Shown piece after piece: positions 45,173 through 53,545 of a DNA stretch of 64,000 nucleotides (its first letter is position 1; each line of letters opens with the position of its first letter). The stretch is from Halorarius litoreus (lineage in GTDB: Archaea > Halobacteriota > Halobacteria > Halobacteriales > Haloarculaceae): NCBI RefSeq assembly GCF_024362405.1, contig NZ_CP101454.1, positions 744,001 to 808,000 of the forward strand, written 5' to 3'. The position numbers and the translations under genes are program-made. The notes under the pieces were generated by a model. It searched no databases. It saw only the letters and a program-made list of their open reading frames with translations, and was not told the origin of the DNA.

Positions 45173-45627
45173 GCGAGACGACGTACGACCATCTGGAAGG
45201 CACCGATATCGGCGAGGGAGAACTGACGGTCGAGAGCTGGGAGGCGTTCCTCTGGGCCGACGCGACCGACAACGACGAGGACGCGTTCCGGTGGGCCGAC
45301 GAGGCCGAGGCGTACGACGTCGACCGCCAACTCGTGCCGCCGGAGTACGGCCTCAACGTCGCCAACACCGCCATCGACGCCGACCTCGACGACCTGGGGC
45401 TCGACCCCGACATGGAGAAAGGCACGTTCCACGCGGGCCAGAGCTTCGAGATTCACCAACCGCTCGTGGTCGACGAGACCTACACGGTCTCGGGCACGCT
45501 GTCGCGCGTCGAGCGCAAGGAGGGCGGCTCCGGCACGTTCGACCTGGTGACACAGACCTTCGAGATAACCGACGAGGCCGGCGAGCCCGTCATGGAGACC
45601 GAGACCAGCGCCATCCTGATGCGATAA
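45169..45627 (+). CDS. MaoC-like hot-dog subunit (non-catalytic-type partner), second pair
   Basis: 152-residue hot-dog protein paralogous to the 26.0 kb gene of the same length: WEAFLWADATDNDEDAFRWA against WKAYLWADATRDEEAAFRYD, and VSGTLSRVERKEGGSG in the core. It lacks the DxxxxH motif. It overlaps DUF35 by ATGA and precedes the catalytic-type partner by two bases. Predicted to form a heteromeric enoyl-CoA hydratase that feeds the thiolase-like enzyme, as ChsH2 does with ChsH1 and Ltp2; the bacterial parallel is established, its use here is inferred. Confidence 0.82.
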   Translation: MSETTYDHLEGTDIGEGELTVESWEAFLWADATDNDEDAFRWADEAEAYDVDRQLVPPEYGLNVANTAIDADLDDLGLDPDMEKGTFHAGQSFEIHQPLVVDETYTVSGTLSRVERKEGGSGTFDLVTQTFEITDEAGEPVMETETSAILMR

Positions 45628-45629
45628 CC

Positions 45630-46049
45630 ATGCACCACGACGACATCACCATCGGCGAGGAGGTAGCGACGCTAGAGTTCACCGACGTCGACCCGGCGAA
45701 TATGAAGATCGTCTCGGCGGTCATGGGTGACCCCAACCCGATCCACTACGACGAGCGGGCCGTCGACCGGATGGGCCACCCCGGCCTCATCAATCAAGGT
45801 CCGATCAACATGGGCTACGGCACCCAGGCCGCGCTCGCCGTCGCCGAGTCGCCACTGGGCATCGAGTCCATGGAATTTCGGTTCGAGGACAACGTCTACG
45901 AGGGCGAGGACGTGACGGCCGTGGCCGAGGCGACCGACACCTACGTCGAGGACGGGCAGAGCTTCGCCGACCTGGAGGTCCGCCTAGAGAAGACCGACGG
46001 CACCGTGCCGGTCACCGGGACCGCGACCGTCCGGACCGAGAACGACTGA
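45630..46049 (+). CDS. MaoC-like enoyl-CoA hydratase subunit (catalytic-type partner), second pair
   Basis: 139-residue hot-dog protein with a complete R-hydratase motif MGDPNPIHYDERAVDRMGH (Asp and His of DxxxxH present), then LINQGPINMGYG and a C-terminal VTGTATVRTEND. It is last in the thiolase-DUF35-MaoC-MaoC operon. It should add water across a 2-enoyl-CoA to give the 3-hydroxyacyl-CoA on which a retro-aldolase would act. Its closest visible relative is the 26.5 kb gene. Confidence 0.87.
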   Translation: MHHDDITIGEEVATLEFTDVDPANMKIVSAVMGDPNPIHYDERAVDRMGHPGLINQGPINMGYGTQAALAVAESPLGIESMEFRFEDNVYEGEDVTAVAEATDTYVEDGQSFADLEVRLEKTDGTVPVTGTATVRTEND

Positions 46050-46205
46050 ACTCGGACCCCGTTCCCGCCGACGAGCTCGTTTCCCCTCTCACGACCCCCA
46101 CCCCGGCACGTCTCAGACGATGTAGACGAGGGAGTCGCGTCGCTGATCGGGACCAGACCAGGACTATCGAAAAAGTGATCGACTACCTGCCAGCGTCGGG
46201 CGCAG

Positions 46206-46388
46206 TCAGTCTTGGTGGGCGTGTTCGATGTGGTGTTCGATCAACTCCCGGATGCGGTACAGATGATTGTTCGTCTTCTGTGTCTTATCGGAAGAGTTCG
46301 CCTCTATCGCCCAGCGAACGTTCTTCAGTGCTTTCTCGAGTTCGTCATCGAAGTCCGCGGACTCGATCGAATTTTGCTTCGCGTCCAT
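46206..46388 (-). CDS. Small acidic hypothetical protein (60 aa)
   Basis: Sixty residues beginning MDAKQNSIESADFDDELEKA, predicted mainly helical, with a heptad-like run and a His-rich end (IEHHIEHAHQD). No family recognised. In its favour: acidic haloarchaeal composition, and a TATA-like GGTATTTTC box (46416-46424) placed for a near-leaderless start. It lies alone between the MaoC operon and the BVMO gene. It could be a small regulatory or partner protein; no DNA-binding motif is evident. Confidence 0.5.
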   Translation of the reverse strand: MDAKQNSIESADFDDELEKALKNVRWAIEANSSDKTQKTNNHLYRIRELIEHHIEHAHQD

Positions 46389-46578
46389 ACCTGTCTGTTA
46401 GCATCCAGTCTAATGAAAATACCGCCTCCCCGTACCCGAACCACGTCCCTAGGAGCCCCCAGTTCAGGCGCCAGGAACCTAGTCGAGTTCGTGGTAGCGT
46501 GGCAACACGGATGGTGACGTGGAGCGCCCGACTGAAAAACAGAAGCCAGCGAGAAGACGCGGGTCGAGGAGTTCGGTG

Positions 46579-48261
46579 TCAGTCCGCGGCCTGGGACTCC
46601 TCCGCCTCGGCGAGGGTGAAGCCCTCGTAGTTTTCCGCGGCAACCGCCTCGATCCGGTCGTTGTAGAGGTTGATCCCGCCGGGGTAGATGAGGAACGTCT
46701 GGTCTTTGCCCGGGATGTTGTCGCCACGATACCAGGACGCCGAGTCGGGATACAGCGTCTGGCTGGCGACCTCTTCGTTGTGGGCAGCCCACTCCTCTTC
46801 CGCGTCTTCCTGGGCCTCGATGTGCTGATAGCCGTTCTCGAGCATGTAGTCGAGACACTCCGTGATCCATTCGACGTGCTGCTGGATCGGGACCACCATG
46901 TTCGTGAGCACCGACGGGCTCTGCGGGCCGGTGATCATGAACATGTTGGGGAACCCGTGGGTGCCGAGGCCGAGGTAGGTCCGCGGGCCGGCCTCCCACT
47001 TGTCTTCGAGGTTCTGGCCGTTGCGGCCGGTGATGTTCAGCGACTCCAGCGTCCCGGTCACGGCGTCGAACCCTGTCGCCATACAGAGGACATCGATTTG
47101 ATGTTCGGTGCCGTCCTCGAGGACGATGCTGTCCGCGTTGAACCGGGCGATGGGGTTGTCGCCCACGTCGACGAGTTCGACGTCGTCCCGGTTGAACCGC
47201 TCGTAGTAGCCGTTGTACGCAAGCGGCGGACGCTTGGCGGCGTACCAGTGTTCGGGGTTACCGTCTTCGTCCATCGGAATCAGCTTCTCGGCGAGTTCCG
47301 GGTCGTCGATGGTCTCGCGGATCTTCTCGGCGATGAACTCGCACACGAGCGTGTTCGTGTCCTTGTTGATCAGCGTGTCCTCGAACACCGACAGCAGCGG
47401 GCCGCCTTCCTCCCACCGCTCCTCGAGTGACTCCCAGGCCTCCTCCCTCGAGAGGTCGTCTGCCGTGGGATGCGTGAACTCGATGTCGAGGCCCCCGTCG
47501 GAGTTGCGTGCGGCCTCCCACAGCTCGTCGTAGTTGGCCTTGAGCTCCTGCCACTCCTCTTCCTCGAGCGGCCGGTTCCGGGCCGGAACGGCCCAGTTGG
47601 GGGTGCGCTGGAACACTTTGAGGTGTTCGCTTTCCTCGGCGAGGTGTGGCATCGTCTGGATTCCCGTCGAGCCAGTGCCGATCAGGCCGACGGTCTTGCC
47701 CTCCATGTCGACGCCGTCTGCCGGCCAGCTGGACGTGTGGTACCACGTGCCCTCGAAGTCTTCGAGCCCGTCGAAGTCGGGAATGAACGGCTTCGAGAGG
47801 TTGCCAACAGCGGGGATGAAGTACTGCGTCGTGTAGCTGGACCCGTCCTCGGTCTCGATCTCCCAGATGCCGCTGTCCTCGTCGAACGTCGCGGACGTGA
47901 CCTTCGTCTCGAATTCGATGTCCTTGTAGAGGTCGTGACTCTCAGCCACGAACGAAATGTAGTCCTGAATCTCCGGCTGATGGGGGTATCGCTCGGTCCA
48001 CTCCCACTCCTCTTGGACGTCGTCACACCAGTCGTAGCAGTACAGCCAACTGTCACTGTCACACCGGGCCCCGGGGTACTTGTTGTGGTACCAGGTCCCG
48101 CCGACGTCGTCGGCCATCTCGAGGCCTTGCACCGACAACCCGAGGTCGTCCCGCAGTTTCTTCAGCATATAAATCCCGGAGAAGCCCGCACCGACCACGA
48201 GGGCGTCGAAATCTGTATCTTTGGCTAACGCTGCATCCCGGCCTTGCTCACTGGCACTCAT
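46579..48261 (-). CDS. Baeyer-Villiger-type flavin monooxygenase
   Basis: 560-residue FAD/NADPH enzyme. Two Rossmann motifs, GAGFSG (24-29) and GTGSTG (195-200), flank the Baeyer-Villiger fingerprint FEGTWYHTSSWP (169-180, pattern FxGxxxHxxxW). GGTWYHNKYPGARCDSDS near residue 54 is also typical of cyclohexanone/steroid/phenylacetone-type BVMOs. It inserts oxygen next to a ketone to give an ester or lactone. The esterase-like hydrolase gene directly upstream on the same strand would open that product. The ATG at 48261 lies behind a TCTTTAATAG box (48296-48304). Confidence 0.92.
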   Translation of the reverse strand: MSASEQGRDAALAKDTDFDALVVGAGFSGIYMLKKLRDDLGLSVQGLEMADDVGGTWYHNKYPGARCDSDSWLYCYDWCDDVQEEWEWTERYPHQPEIQDYISFVAESHDLYKDIEFETKVTSATFDEDSGIWEIETEDGSSYTTQYFIPAVGNLSKPFIPDFDGLEDFEGTWYHTSSWPADGVDMEGKTVGLIGTGSTGIQTMPHLAEESEHLKVFQRTPNWAVPARNRPLEEEEWQELKANYDELWEAARNSDGGLDIEFTHPTADDLSREEAWESLEERWEEGGPLLSVFEDTLINKDTNTLVCEFIAEKIRETIDDPELAEKLIPMDEDGNPEHWYAAKRPPLAYNGYYERFNRDDVELVDVGDNPIARFNADSIVLEDGTEHQIDVLCMATGFDAVTGTLESLNITGRNGQNLEDKWEAGPRTYLGLGTHGFPNMFMITGPQSPSVLTNMVVPIQQHVEWITECLDYMLENGYQHIEAQEDAEEEWAAHNEEVASQTLYPDSASWYRGDNIPGKDQTFLIYPGGINLYNDRIEAVAAENYEGFTLAEAEESQAAD

Positions 48262-48582
48262 GTGTTACAACCACACACAGGTAACGAACCGACTCTATTA
48301 AAGATACCGGGGGAGGGGGGTGCCTCCTGCCGCTCCGTCGTACAGAAATCGATACCGGTCACCAGGCAAGAACCTCGCTGCACTCACGCTCCCAGTCGGT
48401 CGGCCGTGTGCACCGACAGTGGGCCGAGAGACTGACCATTCCGGCTGCGCCCACGCGCTCCGGGGCCCACCTGCTGACCGGCACAGAAGAGAGAGCCTGT
48501 TTGGTCGGCCGACGGCCCGGCTGCCAATTCGGCAACGGCTCTCACGGCGGCGGCGGCTCAAAAAAAGCGAGTGGTGGTCCCG
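48262..48582. other. Intergenic region between the BVMO and hydrolase genes
   Basis: Contains the BVMO promoter (TATA-like box 48296-48304, minus strand) and the hydrolase terminator tract near 48560. About 240 bases in between show no gene, repeat or CTAG element that I can support. Confidence 0.5.
48560..48566 (-). terminator. T-run terminator of the hydrolase gene
   Basis: Seven consecutive T on the minus strand, 17 bases after the hydrolase stop codon. Oligo-T tracts after stop codons are the usual archaeal termination signal. Confidence 0.5.
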
Positions 48583-49542
48583 TTATAAGTCGGCAGCGGC
48601 GTCGGCGATGATGTCGGCGCCGCGCTCGATGGCCATCGGTGGGATGACCATCTGCGCGATGCCGTGGATCGCGTCGTCGTAGTGGATGTGGTTGACGTCG
48701 TTGCCGGCCTCCTCGACCGCCTGGGCGTAGGCAGCGCCTTCGTCGCGCAGCGGGTCGAACCCGCACGTCATCACCGTCGTCGCCGGGAGGTCGCTGAAGT
48801 CGCTGTCCTGCAGCGGTGCCGCGTAGGGGTTGCGGGCGTCGGTGTCGTCGCGCAGGTACGCGTCCCAGAAGTGCTCCATGTCGGCCTTCGAGAGCAAGTA
48901 CCCCTCGGCGTTCTCCTCGTAGGACGCCGTGTCGAAGTTGGTGTCCGTGACCGGGTACAGCAGCACCTGACGCGAGATGTGGAGGTCACCACGGTCCCGC
49001 GCGAGGTGGGAGACGCCGGCAGCGAGGTTCCCACCGGCGCTGTCACCGGCGATCGCCAGGTCGTTCGGGTCGACCTGGAGCGCCTCGGCGTTGTCCTGGA
49101 CCCACTTGGCGGCCCCGTAGACGTCTTCGAGGGGGGCGGGGAACTTCGCCTCGGGCGAGAGGCGGTAGTCCACCGACACGGTCAGCCGGTCGGTGGCTGC
49201 GGTCAGCTGCCGGCAGGTCTCCTCGAACGTGTCGAGGCTACCGGTAGCCCAGCCACCGCCGTGGACGTACACCAGCGGGTCGAACGGCGGTTCCGCCTCC
49301 GGAACGTACACGCGAACCGTGATGTCGGCCTCGCCCGCGTCGATCACGAGTTCCATCGTGTCGGCGACCTCGGTCGGATTCTCGGCTTCGGGGAACATCC
49401 CATCGACGAACGCCCGGGCGCCCTCGACGCCGAGCGACGGCAGCGGGGGCATCGGTGCGGCGCCCATCTGCTGAAGGAGGCCGGCGATCTCCGGGTGTGG
49501 CTCGTCCGCTCGAGATACTACTTCTGGGTTTATGGAAGCCAT
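48583..49542 (-). CDS. Alpha/beta hydrolase (hormone-sensitive-lipase family carboxylesterase/lactonase)
   Basis: 319-residue esterase. Oxyanion motif HGGGW is at 94-98 and the nucleophile Ser168 in GDSAGG. The acid is in the FDPLRDEGAAYA block and the His in DDAIHGIAQM near the C-terminus. All HSL-family elements are present. The ATG at 49542 was chosen because a GGTTTATCTATT box lies at 49565-49576, making a leaderless start; ATG at 49554 is possible. Coupled with the downstream BVMO, it most likely hydrolyses the ester or lactone that enzyme makes. Confidence 0.9.
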   Translation of the reverse strand: MASINPEVVSRADEPHPEIAGLLQQMGAAPMPPLPSLGVEGARAFVDGMFPEAENPTEVADTMELVIDAGEADITVRVYVPEAEPPFDPLVYVHGGGWATGSLDTFEETCRQLTAATDRLTVSVDYRLSPEAKFPAPLEDVYGAAKWVQDNAEALQVDPNDLAIAGDSAGGNLAAGVSHLARDRGDLHISRQVLLYPVTDTNFDTASYEENAEGYLLSKADMEHFWDAYLRDDTDARNPYAAPLQDSDFSDLPATTVMTCGFDPLRDEGAAYAQAVEEAGNDVNHIHYDDAIHGIAQMVIPPMAIERGADIIADAAADL

Positions 49543-49939
49543 CGAGAACGACATATTCTGGAAAATAGATAAACCTACGGGTGGCAGGGGTGGGGACACG
49601 GGAGGCCCCGAGACACACCGAGGCGAGAGCGCCGGCCACCTACCGGAGTACGGCCGAAACGCTGCCCTGGGGGCAGTTGCCCCCGCAGACACGGCCCTGG
49701 AGAGCGCGAACCCTCTGGCCGAAGCCCTAGACCGCCCGAATTGACGACCACCTAGACAGTCACATCTGGGGACTTACCGCCCGCAAGAGCGGGGGGATCG
49801 ACGCAGGGAACGGACGACGGCCGACGGCCCGAACCATTACACACCTAAGCCAGTAACTGTCTGCAAGTATGACCTAGAAAAATACACCCCGAACCCAGTA
49901 ACTGGTGGCAAGTATGACCTAGAAACGTGGTAGCAACCC
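49543..49939. other. Intergenic region upstream of the hydrolase holding a tandem repeat
   Basis: Carries the hydrolase TATA-like box (49565-49576), scattered CTAG sites (49727-49730 and 49754-49757) and the two-copy 45-base-period repeat at 49850-49925. No coding frame is supported. Confidence 0.5.
49850..49925. repeat. Two direct 31-base copies, period 45, each with a GACCTAGA site
   Basis: Copies at 49850-49880 and 49895-49925. Each is CCAGTAACTG, three variable bases, then GCAAGTATGACCTAGAAA. The second copy's left half is a perfect palindrome, CCAGTAACTGG (49895-49905). Both contain GACCTAGA, the reverse complement of the TCTAGGTC motif found elsewhere in the island. They lie 15 bases beyond the stop of the LLM gene and about 310 bases upstream of the hydrolase start. 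Confidence 0.75.
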
Positions 49940-50974
49940 TCAGAGCGAATGGAGGTCCTCGACCAGTCCCTCCCAGGTCTCGTCACCGGTGAAGACGTGC
50001 TGGAGCTGAATCCGGTCGGCCAGGTCGCCGTACGATCGGTCGATCTCCTCGGCCAGGTCGTCGATGTGGGCCTCGATCGCGAACGCATCCACCATCTCGT
50101 CGGTCACGAGGTGTGTCATCTCCGCCCAGGTGTGGTCGTCGGCGAGTTCGTGTAACCGCTCGCCGACGTCCTCCCAGCCGTGTAGCTCGAGGACGTCGTG
50201 GTAGGTGCGCGTGTGACCGCCGTAGAAGGCGATCTCCGTCTTGACGCGTTCGCGCTGGGCCGCGAGTTCCTCCTCGGACGTGCCGGTGATGGTGAAGGGG
50301 ATCGCCACGATCTCGACGTCGTCGAGCGACCGGCCGGTGCGCTCTGCACCCTCGCTGACCGTCGGGCGGATCACCTCTTCCACGTAGCGCGGCGTGTTGA
50401 ACGAGTGCATCGCCAATCCGTCGGCGAGTTCTCCCGTGAGCCGGAGGTTGCGCTCGTTGGTAGCTGCCAGGTGAATCGGGATGTCGGGGTGGTCGATCGG
50501 CCCCGGGTCGAACAGGTCCGACATCAGGTCGAACGAGTAGTGCTCGCCCTGGTAGTCGAGTTCGTCCGCCTCGCCCTGCCAGACGTCCCAGATGTGCTGG
50601 ACCGACTCGACGACCTCGCGGAGGCGCTGGTTGGGCGCCGTCCACTCGACGGAGAACCGCCTCTCGTTGTGGGACTTGACCTGCGTGCCCAGCCCCAGGG
50701 AGAACCGCCCGTCGGAGTACTGCGCGAGGTCCCAGGCCTTGTAGGCCAGCACCATCGGACTCTGAGTGAACGACAGGGCGATCCGCGTCCCGATGTCGAC
50801 CTCGTCGGTGTGTTCGGCGATCAGTGGCAAGGGCAGGAAGGCATCGTTGTCGACCATCGGCGTGAACACGCCGTCGACGCCCATGGCCTCGGCCTGTTCG
50901 GCCATCTCGACGATCCCCTCGGAGAGCGCGTGCTCGCGGTCGGGTCTGAACAGTGTTAACGTATCTATTTTCAT
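49940..50974 (-). CDS. F420-dependent LLM-class oxidoreductase
   Basis: 344-residue TIM-barrel enzyme of the luciferase-like superfamily. Seen: MAEQAEAMGVDGVFTPMVDN near the start, VDIGTRIALSFTQSPMVLAY, then GRFSLGLGTQVKSHNERRFS and IPIHLAATNERNLRLTGELA. This matches actinobacterial F420-dependent LLM proteins more than the 5.9 kb enzyme does. The ATG at 50974 follows TTTAAC (51001-51006) by about 30 nt, with CTAG 12 bases beyond that box. Reduced F420 would have to come from a functional F420 reductase, whose local copy is frameshifted. Confidence 0.88.
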   Translation of the reverse strand: MKIDTLTLFRPDREHALSEGIVEMAEQAEAMGVDGVFTPMVDNDAFLPLPLIAEHTDEVDIGTRIALSFTQSPMVLAYKAWDLAQYSDGRFSLGLGTQVKSHNERRFSVEWTAPNQRLREVVESVQHIWDVWQGEADELDYQGEHYSFDLMSDLFDPGPIDHPDIPIHLAATNERNLRLTGELADGLAMHSFNTPRYVEEVIRPTVSEGAERTGRSLDDVEIVAIPFTITGTSEEELAAQRERVKTEIAFYGGHTRTYHDVLELHGWEDVGERLHELADDHTWAEMTHLVTDEMVDAFAIEAHIDDLAEEIDRSYGDLADRIQLQHVFTGDETWEGLVEDLHSL

Positions 50975-51000
50975 CTGTTCGGCAGTTTGTGCAGCCAGCA

Positions 51001-51022
51001 GTTAAAGCTTGAGTCAGTCTAG
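51001..51022 (-). promoter_or_regulatory. Promoter of the LLM gene with CTAG upstream element
   Basis: Minus strand: CTAGACTGAC, five bases, CTTTAAC. CTAG is at 51019-51022, TATA element 51001-51006, 12 bases between. CTAGACTGAC differs by one base from CTAGATTGAC in the promoters at 5.28 kb and 19.96 kb. Confidence 0.45.
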
Positions 51023-51089
51023 AAAACGGGGCGTCGCCGCGACGAGAGAAAACAGCAGAGTACGCCGTTGCGGGCAGCGGTCGGCGTCC

Positions 51090-53492
51090 TCAGTTCCCGT
51101 CGGCTTCGTTGATTGCCGACCAGACGGTCTCGTTGTCGAGGGGCATCTCCAGGTGGTCGATGCCCCACGGTTCGAGCGCGTCGAGGACGGCGTTGACGAC
51201 CGCCGGCGTCGAGCCGATGGTCGCGGATTCGGCGACGCCCTTGACGCCCATCGGGTTGTGCGGCGAGGGGGTCACCGTCTCGTCCAGTTCCATCTCGGGG
51301 ATGTGGTTGGCCCGCGGGACGGCGTAGTCCTGCATCGACGCCGTCTCGAGCGTTCCGTTCTCGTTGTACTGCTCGCCCTCGTAGAGCGCCTGGCCGATGC
51401 CCTGGGCGGCGCCACCCATCACCTGCCCCGCGACCAGCTTGGGGTTTATCTGGACGCCGCAGTCGTCGACGGCGACGTACCGTTCGAAGTCGACTTCGCC
51501 GGTGTCGGGGTCGACCTCGACGATGGCGATGTGGGTGCCGAAGGCGAACGTGAAGTTCACCGGGTCGTAGAACGCGGAGGCCTCGAGGCCCGGCTCCATG
51601 TCGTCGGGCAGCTGGTGGCCCTGGTGGGCCTCGTGGGCGACCTCCTGGAACGTCATCGACCGGTCAGGCGCGCCGGCGACGTGGAACTCGCCCTCCTCCT
51701 GGACGATATCCTCCTCGGCCGCCTCGAGCTGGTGGGCGACGATCTTGCGTGCCTTGTCGACGACCTTCTCGGCACTCTTCTTGATAGCCGAGCCGCCGAC
51801 CGGCGCGCTGTGGCTCCCCATCGTCCCGGAGCCGTCTGGAGTGTACTCGGTGTCGCCGTCCATGATCTCGATCGAATCGAACGGGACGCCGAGTTCGTCG
51901 GAGATGATCTGGGTGAACGACGTCATGTTCCCCTGGCCGTGGTCGGCTGTGCCGGCGTAGGCGGTGATGGTGCCGCCGGGGTTGACGCGGATCTGGCCAC
52001 TGGCGGTGAACGTCCCCATCGTCCCGGTGGTGACGCTGGCTTCGGCCGGGGCCGGGCCGGCGTTCTCGACGAAACAGCCGATGCCGATGCCGAGATACCG
52101 CCCCTCTTCACGGGCTGCCTCCTGGCGCTCTTTGAAGCTCTCGTAGTCGACGATGTCGAGCGCCTTGTCCAGGTTATCGTCGTAGTTCCCGCTGTCGTAC
52201 ACCAGCCCAGTGGCGACCTCGTAGGGGAACTCGTCTTCCTTGATGAAGTTCTTCCGCCGGATCTCGGTCCGGTCCATGCCGATCTCGCGGGCGGCCTTGT
52301 CCATCAGCCGCTCGACGACGTAGCAGGCCTCCGGCCGGCCGGCGCCCCGGTAGGCGTCGACGGGCGTCTTGTTGGTGAAGACGCCGGTGACCCACGCCTC
52401 GATCGCCGGAATCTTGTAGTTCATCGACAGCATCGGCGCGAAGTAGCCGGTCGGGCCGGCCGAGGCGAACGAGGAGACGTAGCCGCCCAGGTCGACCTTC
52501 GAGTCGACGCGCAGCCCCTGGACGCTGCCGTCGTCGTCGACGGCCATGCTGCAGTCGATGTGATGGCCACGGCCGGGCGTGTCCGTCTGATAGGCCTCCG
52601 TCCGCGTCGACACCCACTTGACCGGCCGCTTGAGTTCCTTGGCCGCCCACGCCGTGATCAGCTCGTCGGGGTACGCGGCCGCCTTCATCCCGAAGCCCCC
52701 ACCGACGTCGGGCGCGTTCAGGTGGATCTTGTGTTCCGGCATGTTGAGGGTGTCCGTGAACACGGTCCGGTGGTTGTGCGGCATTTGGGAGGTGAAGTCC
52801 ACCCGAAGCTTGTTCTCCGAGGCCTTGTACTGGGCCAGCGCCGCCCGGGGCTCCATCGAGTTGGCGACCAGCCGCTGGTTCACCATCTCGAGTTCGACCG
52901 TGTTGTCGGCCGCCTCGAAGATCTCGTCCATCGCGTCTTCGTCGCCGAATCCCCAGTAGTAGGCCGTGTTGTCGGGCGCCTCGTCGTGGATGGTCACCGA
53001 GTCGTCCTCGAGCGACTCGAAGGGGTCGACGACTGCATCGAGGCGGTCGTACTCGACCTCGACGCGGTCGGCAGCCTGGTGGGCCGTGTAGCGGTCCTCG
53101 GCGATGACGGTCGCCAGCGCCTCACCTGCGTAGTACACCCTGTCTCTGGCCATCAGCGGCCGCTCGACCTCCGGGAGTTCGATGCCAGGGGCGATGTTCA
53201 TCTCCGCCATCGTCCCTTTTGCGTCCGAGGCGTCGATGTCTGCCTGGGTGATTACGGCGATGACGCCGTCCATCGCTTCGGCCGCGCTCGTGTCGATGTC
53301 GAGGATGTCGGCGTGTGCGTAGCGGCTGCGCGCCATCGCCGCGTGTGTCATATGCGGCGCCGTAATGTCGTCGGTGAACTGGGCGTCGCCGGTGAGCAGT
53401 GCCGGGTCCTCGCGCCTGTCGACCTCAGCACCGACGAGCGTCCCGGTCTCGCTTTTCATCGTCTCCGAGCCGGGCGCGTTTTCCGAACTCAT
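51090..53492 (-). CDS. Molybdenum hydroxylase large subunit, form II CODH-like (xanthine dehydrogenase family)
   Basis: 800-residue molybdopterin subunit. The active-site loop is AYRGAGR (380-386), the form II signature; authentic CO dehydrogenase has AYxCSFR. The Mo-cofactor glycine loop DVGGGFG is at 262-268, and the conserved catalytic Glu755 is in GVKGVAESATIGST. So this is a Mo hydroxylase of unknown substrate, not a proven CODH. The start at 53492 overlaps an 18-codon upstream ORF by ATGA. It is divergent from coxG-S-M-D-E, unlike the usual MSL operon order. Confidence 0.92.
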   Translation of the reverse strand: MSSENAPGSETMKSETGTLVGAEVDRREDPALLTGDAQFTDDITAPHMTHAAMARSRYAHADILDIDTSAAEAMDGVIAVITQADIDASDAKGTMAEMNIAPGIELPEVERPLMARDRVYYAGEALATVIAEDRYTAHQAADRVEVEYDRLDAVVDPFESLEDDSVTIHDEAPDNTAYYWGFGDEDAMDEIFEAADNTVELEMVNQRLVANSMEPRAALAQYKASENKLRVDFTSQMPHNHRTVFTDTLNMPEHKIHLNAPDVGGGFGMKAAAYPDELITAWAAKELKRPVKWVSTRTEAYQTDTPGRGHHIDCSMAVDDDGSVQGLRVDSKVDLGGYVSSFASAGPTGYFAPMLSMNYKIPAIEAWVTGVFTNKTPVDAYRGAGRPEACYVVERLMDKAAREIGMDRTEIRRKNFIKEDEFPYEVATGLVYDSGNYDDNLDKALDIVDYESFKERQEAAREEGRYLGIGIGCFVENAGPAPAEASVTTGTMGTFTASGQIRVNPGGTITAYAGTADHGQGNMTSFTQIISDELGVPFDSIEIMDGDTEYTPDGSGTMGSHSAPVGGSAIKKSAEKVVDKARKIVAHQLEAAEEDIVQEEGEFHVAGAPDRSMTFQEVAHEAHQGHQLPDDMEPGLEASAFYDPVNFTFAFGTHIAIVEVDPDTGEVDFERYVAVDDCGVQINPKLVAGQVMGGAAQGIGQALYEGEQYNENGTLETASMQDYAVPRANHIPEMELDETVTPSPHNPMGVKGVAESATIGSTPAVVNAVLDALEPWGIDHLEMPLDNETVWSAINEADGN

Positions 53493-53545
53493 CGCACTCC
53501 ACCACGGCGATACGTATCCCGAGAAATCTTGCTGATGTCTATCAT
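53489..53545 (-). CDS. 18-codon upstream ORF overlapping the Mo-hydroxylase large-subunit start
   Basis: Encodes MIDISKISRDTYRRGGVR; its TGA overlaps the large-subunit ATG (ATGA at 53489-53492). The ATG at 53545 is about 9 nt from the transcript start predicted from the TTTATAAC box at 53577-53584, so it is the first start codon of the message. The long gene is 60 nt from that start and has only GGTGGAG before it. Translational coupling is inferred; same layout as at 43.5, 54.6, 56.2 and 63.4 kb. Confidence 0.45.
   Translation of the reverse strand: MIDISKISRDTYRRGGVR

Noticed and set aside
48258-48278. GTG-started six-codon ORF ending in an ATGA overlap with the BVMO start
   Set aside because: It would start before the predicted transcript start, uses GTG and is too short to separate from chance.
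49850-49925. CRISPR array
   Set aside because: Only two copies, a 14-base spacer and no cas genes nearby.
51090-53492. Authentic aerobic CO dehydrogenase
   Set aside because: The active-site loop is AYRGAGR (form II), not AYxCSFR; only the relationship is claimed.
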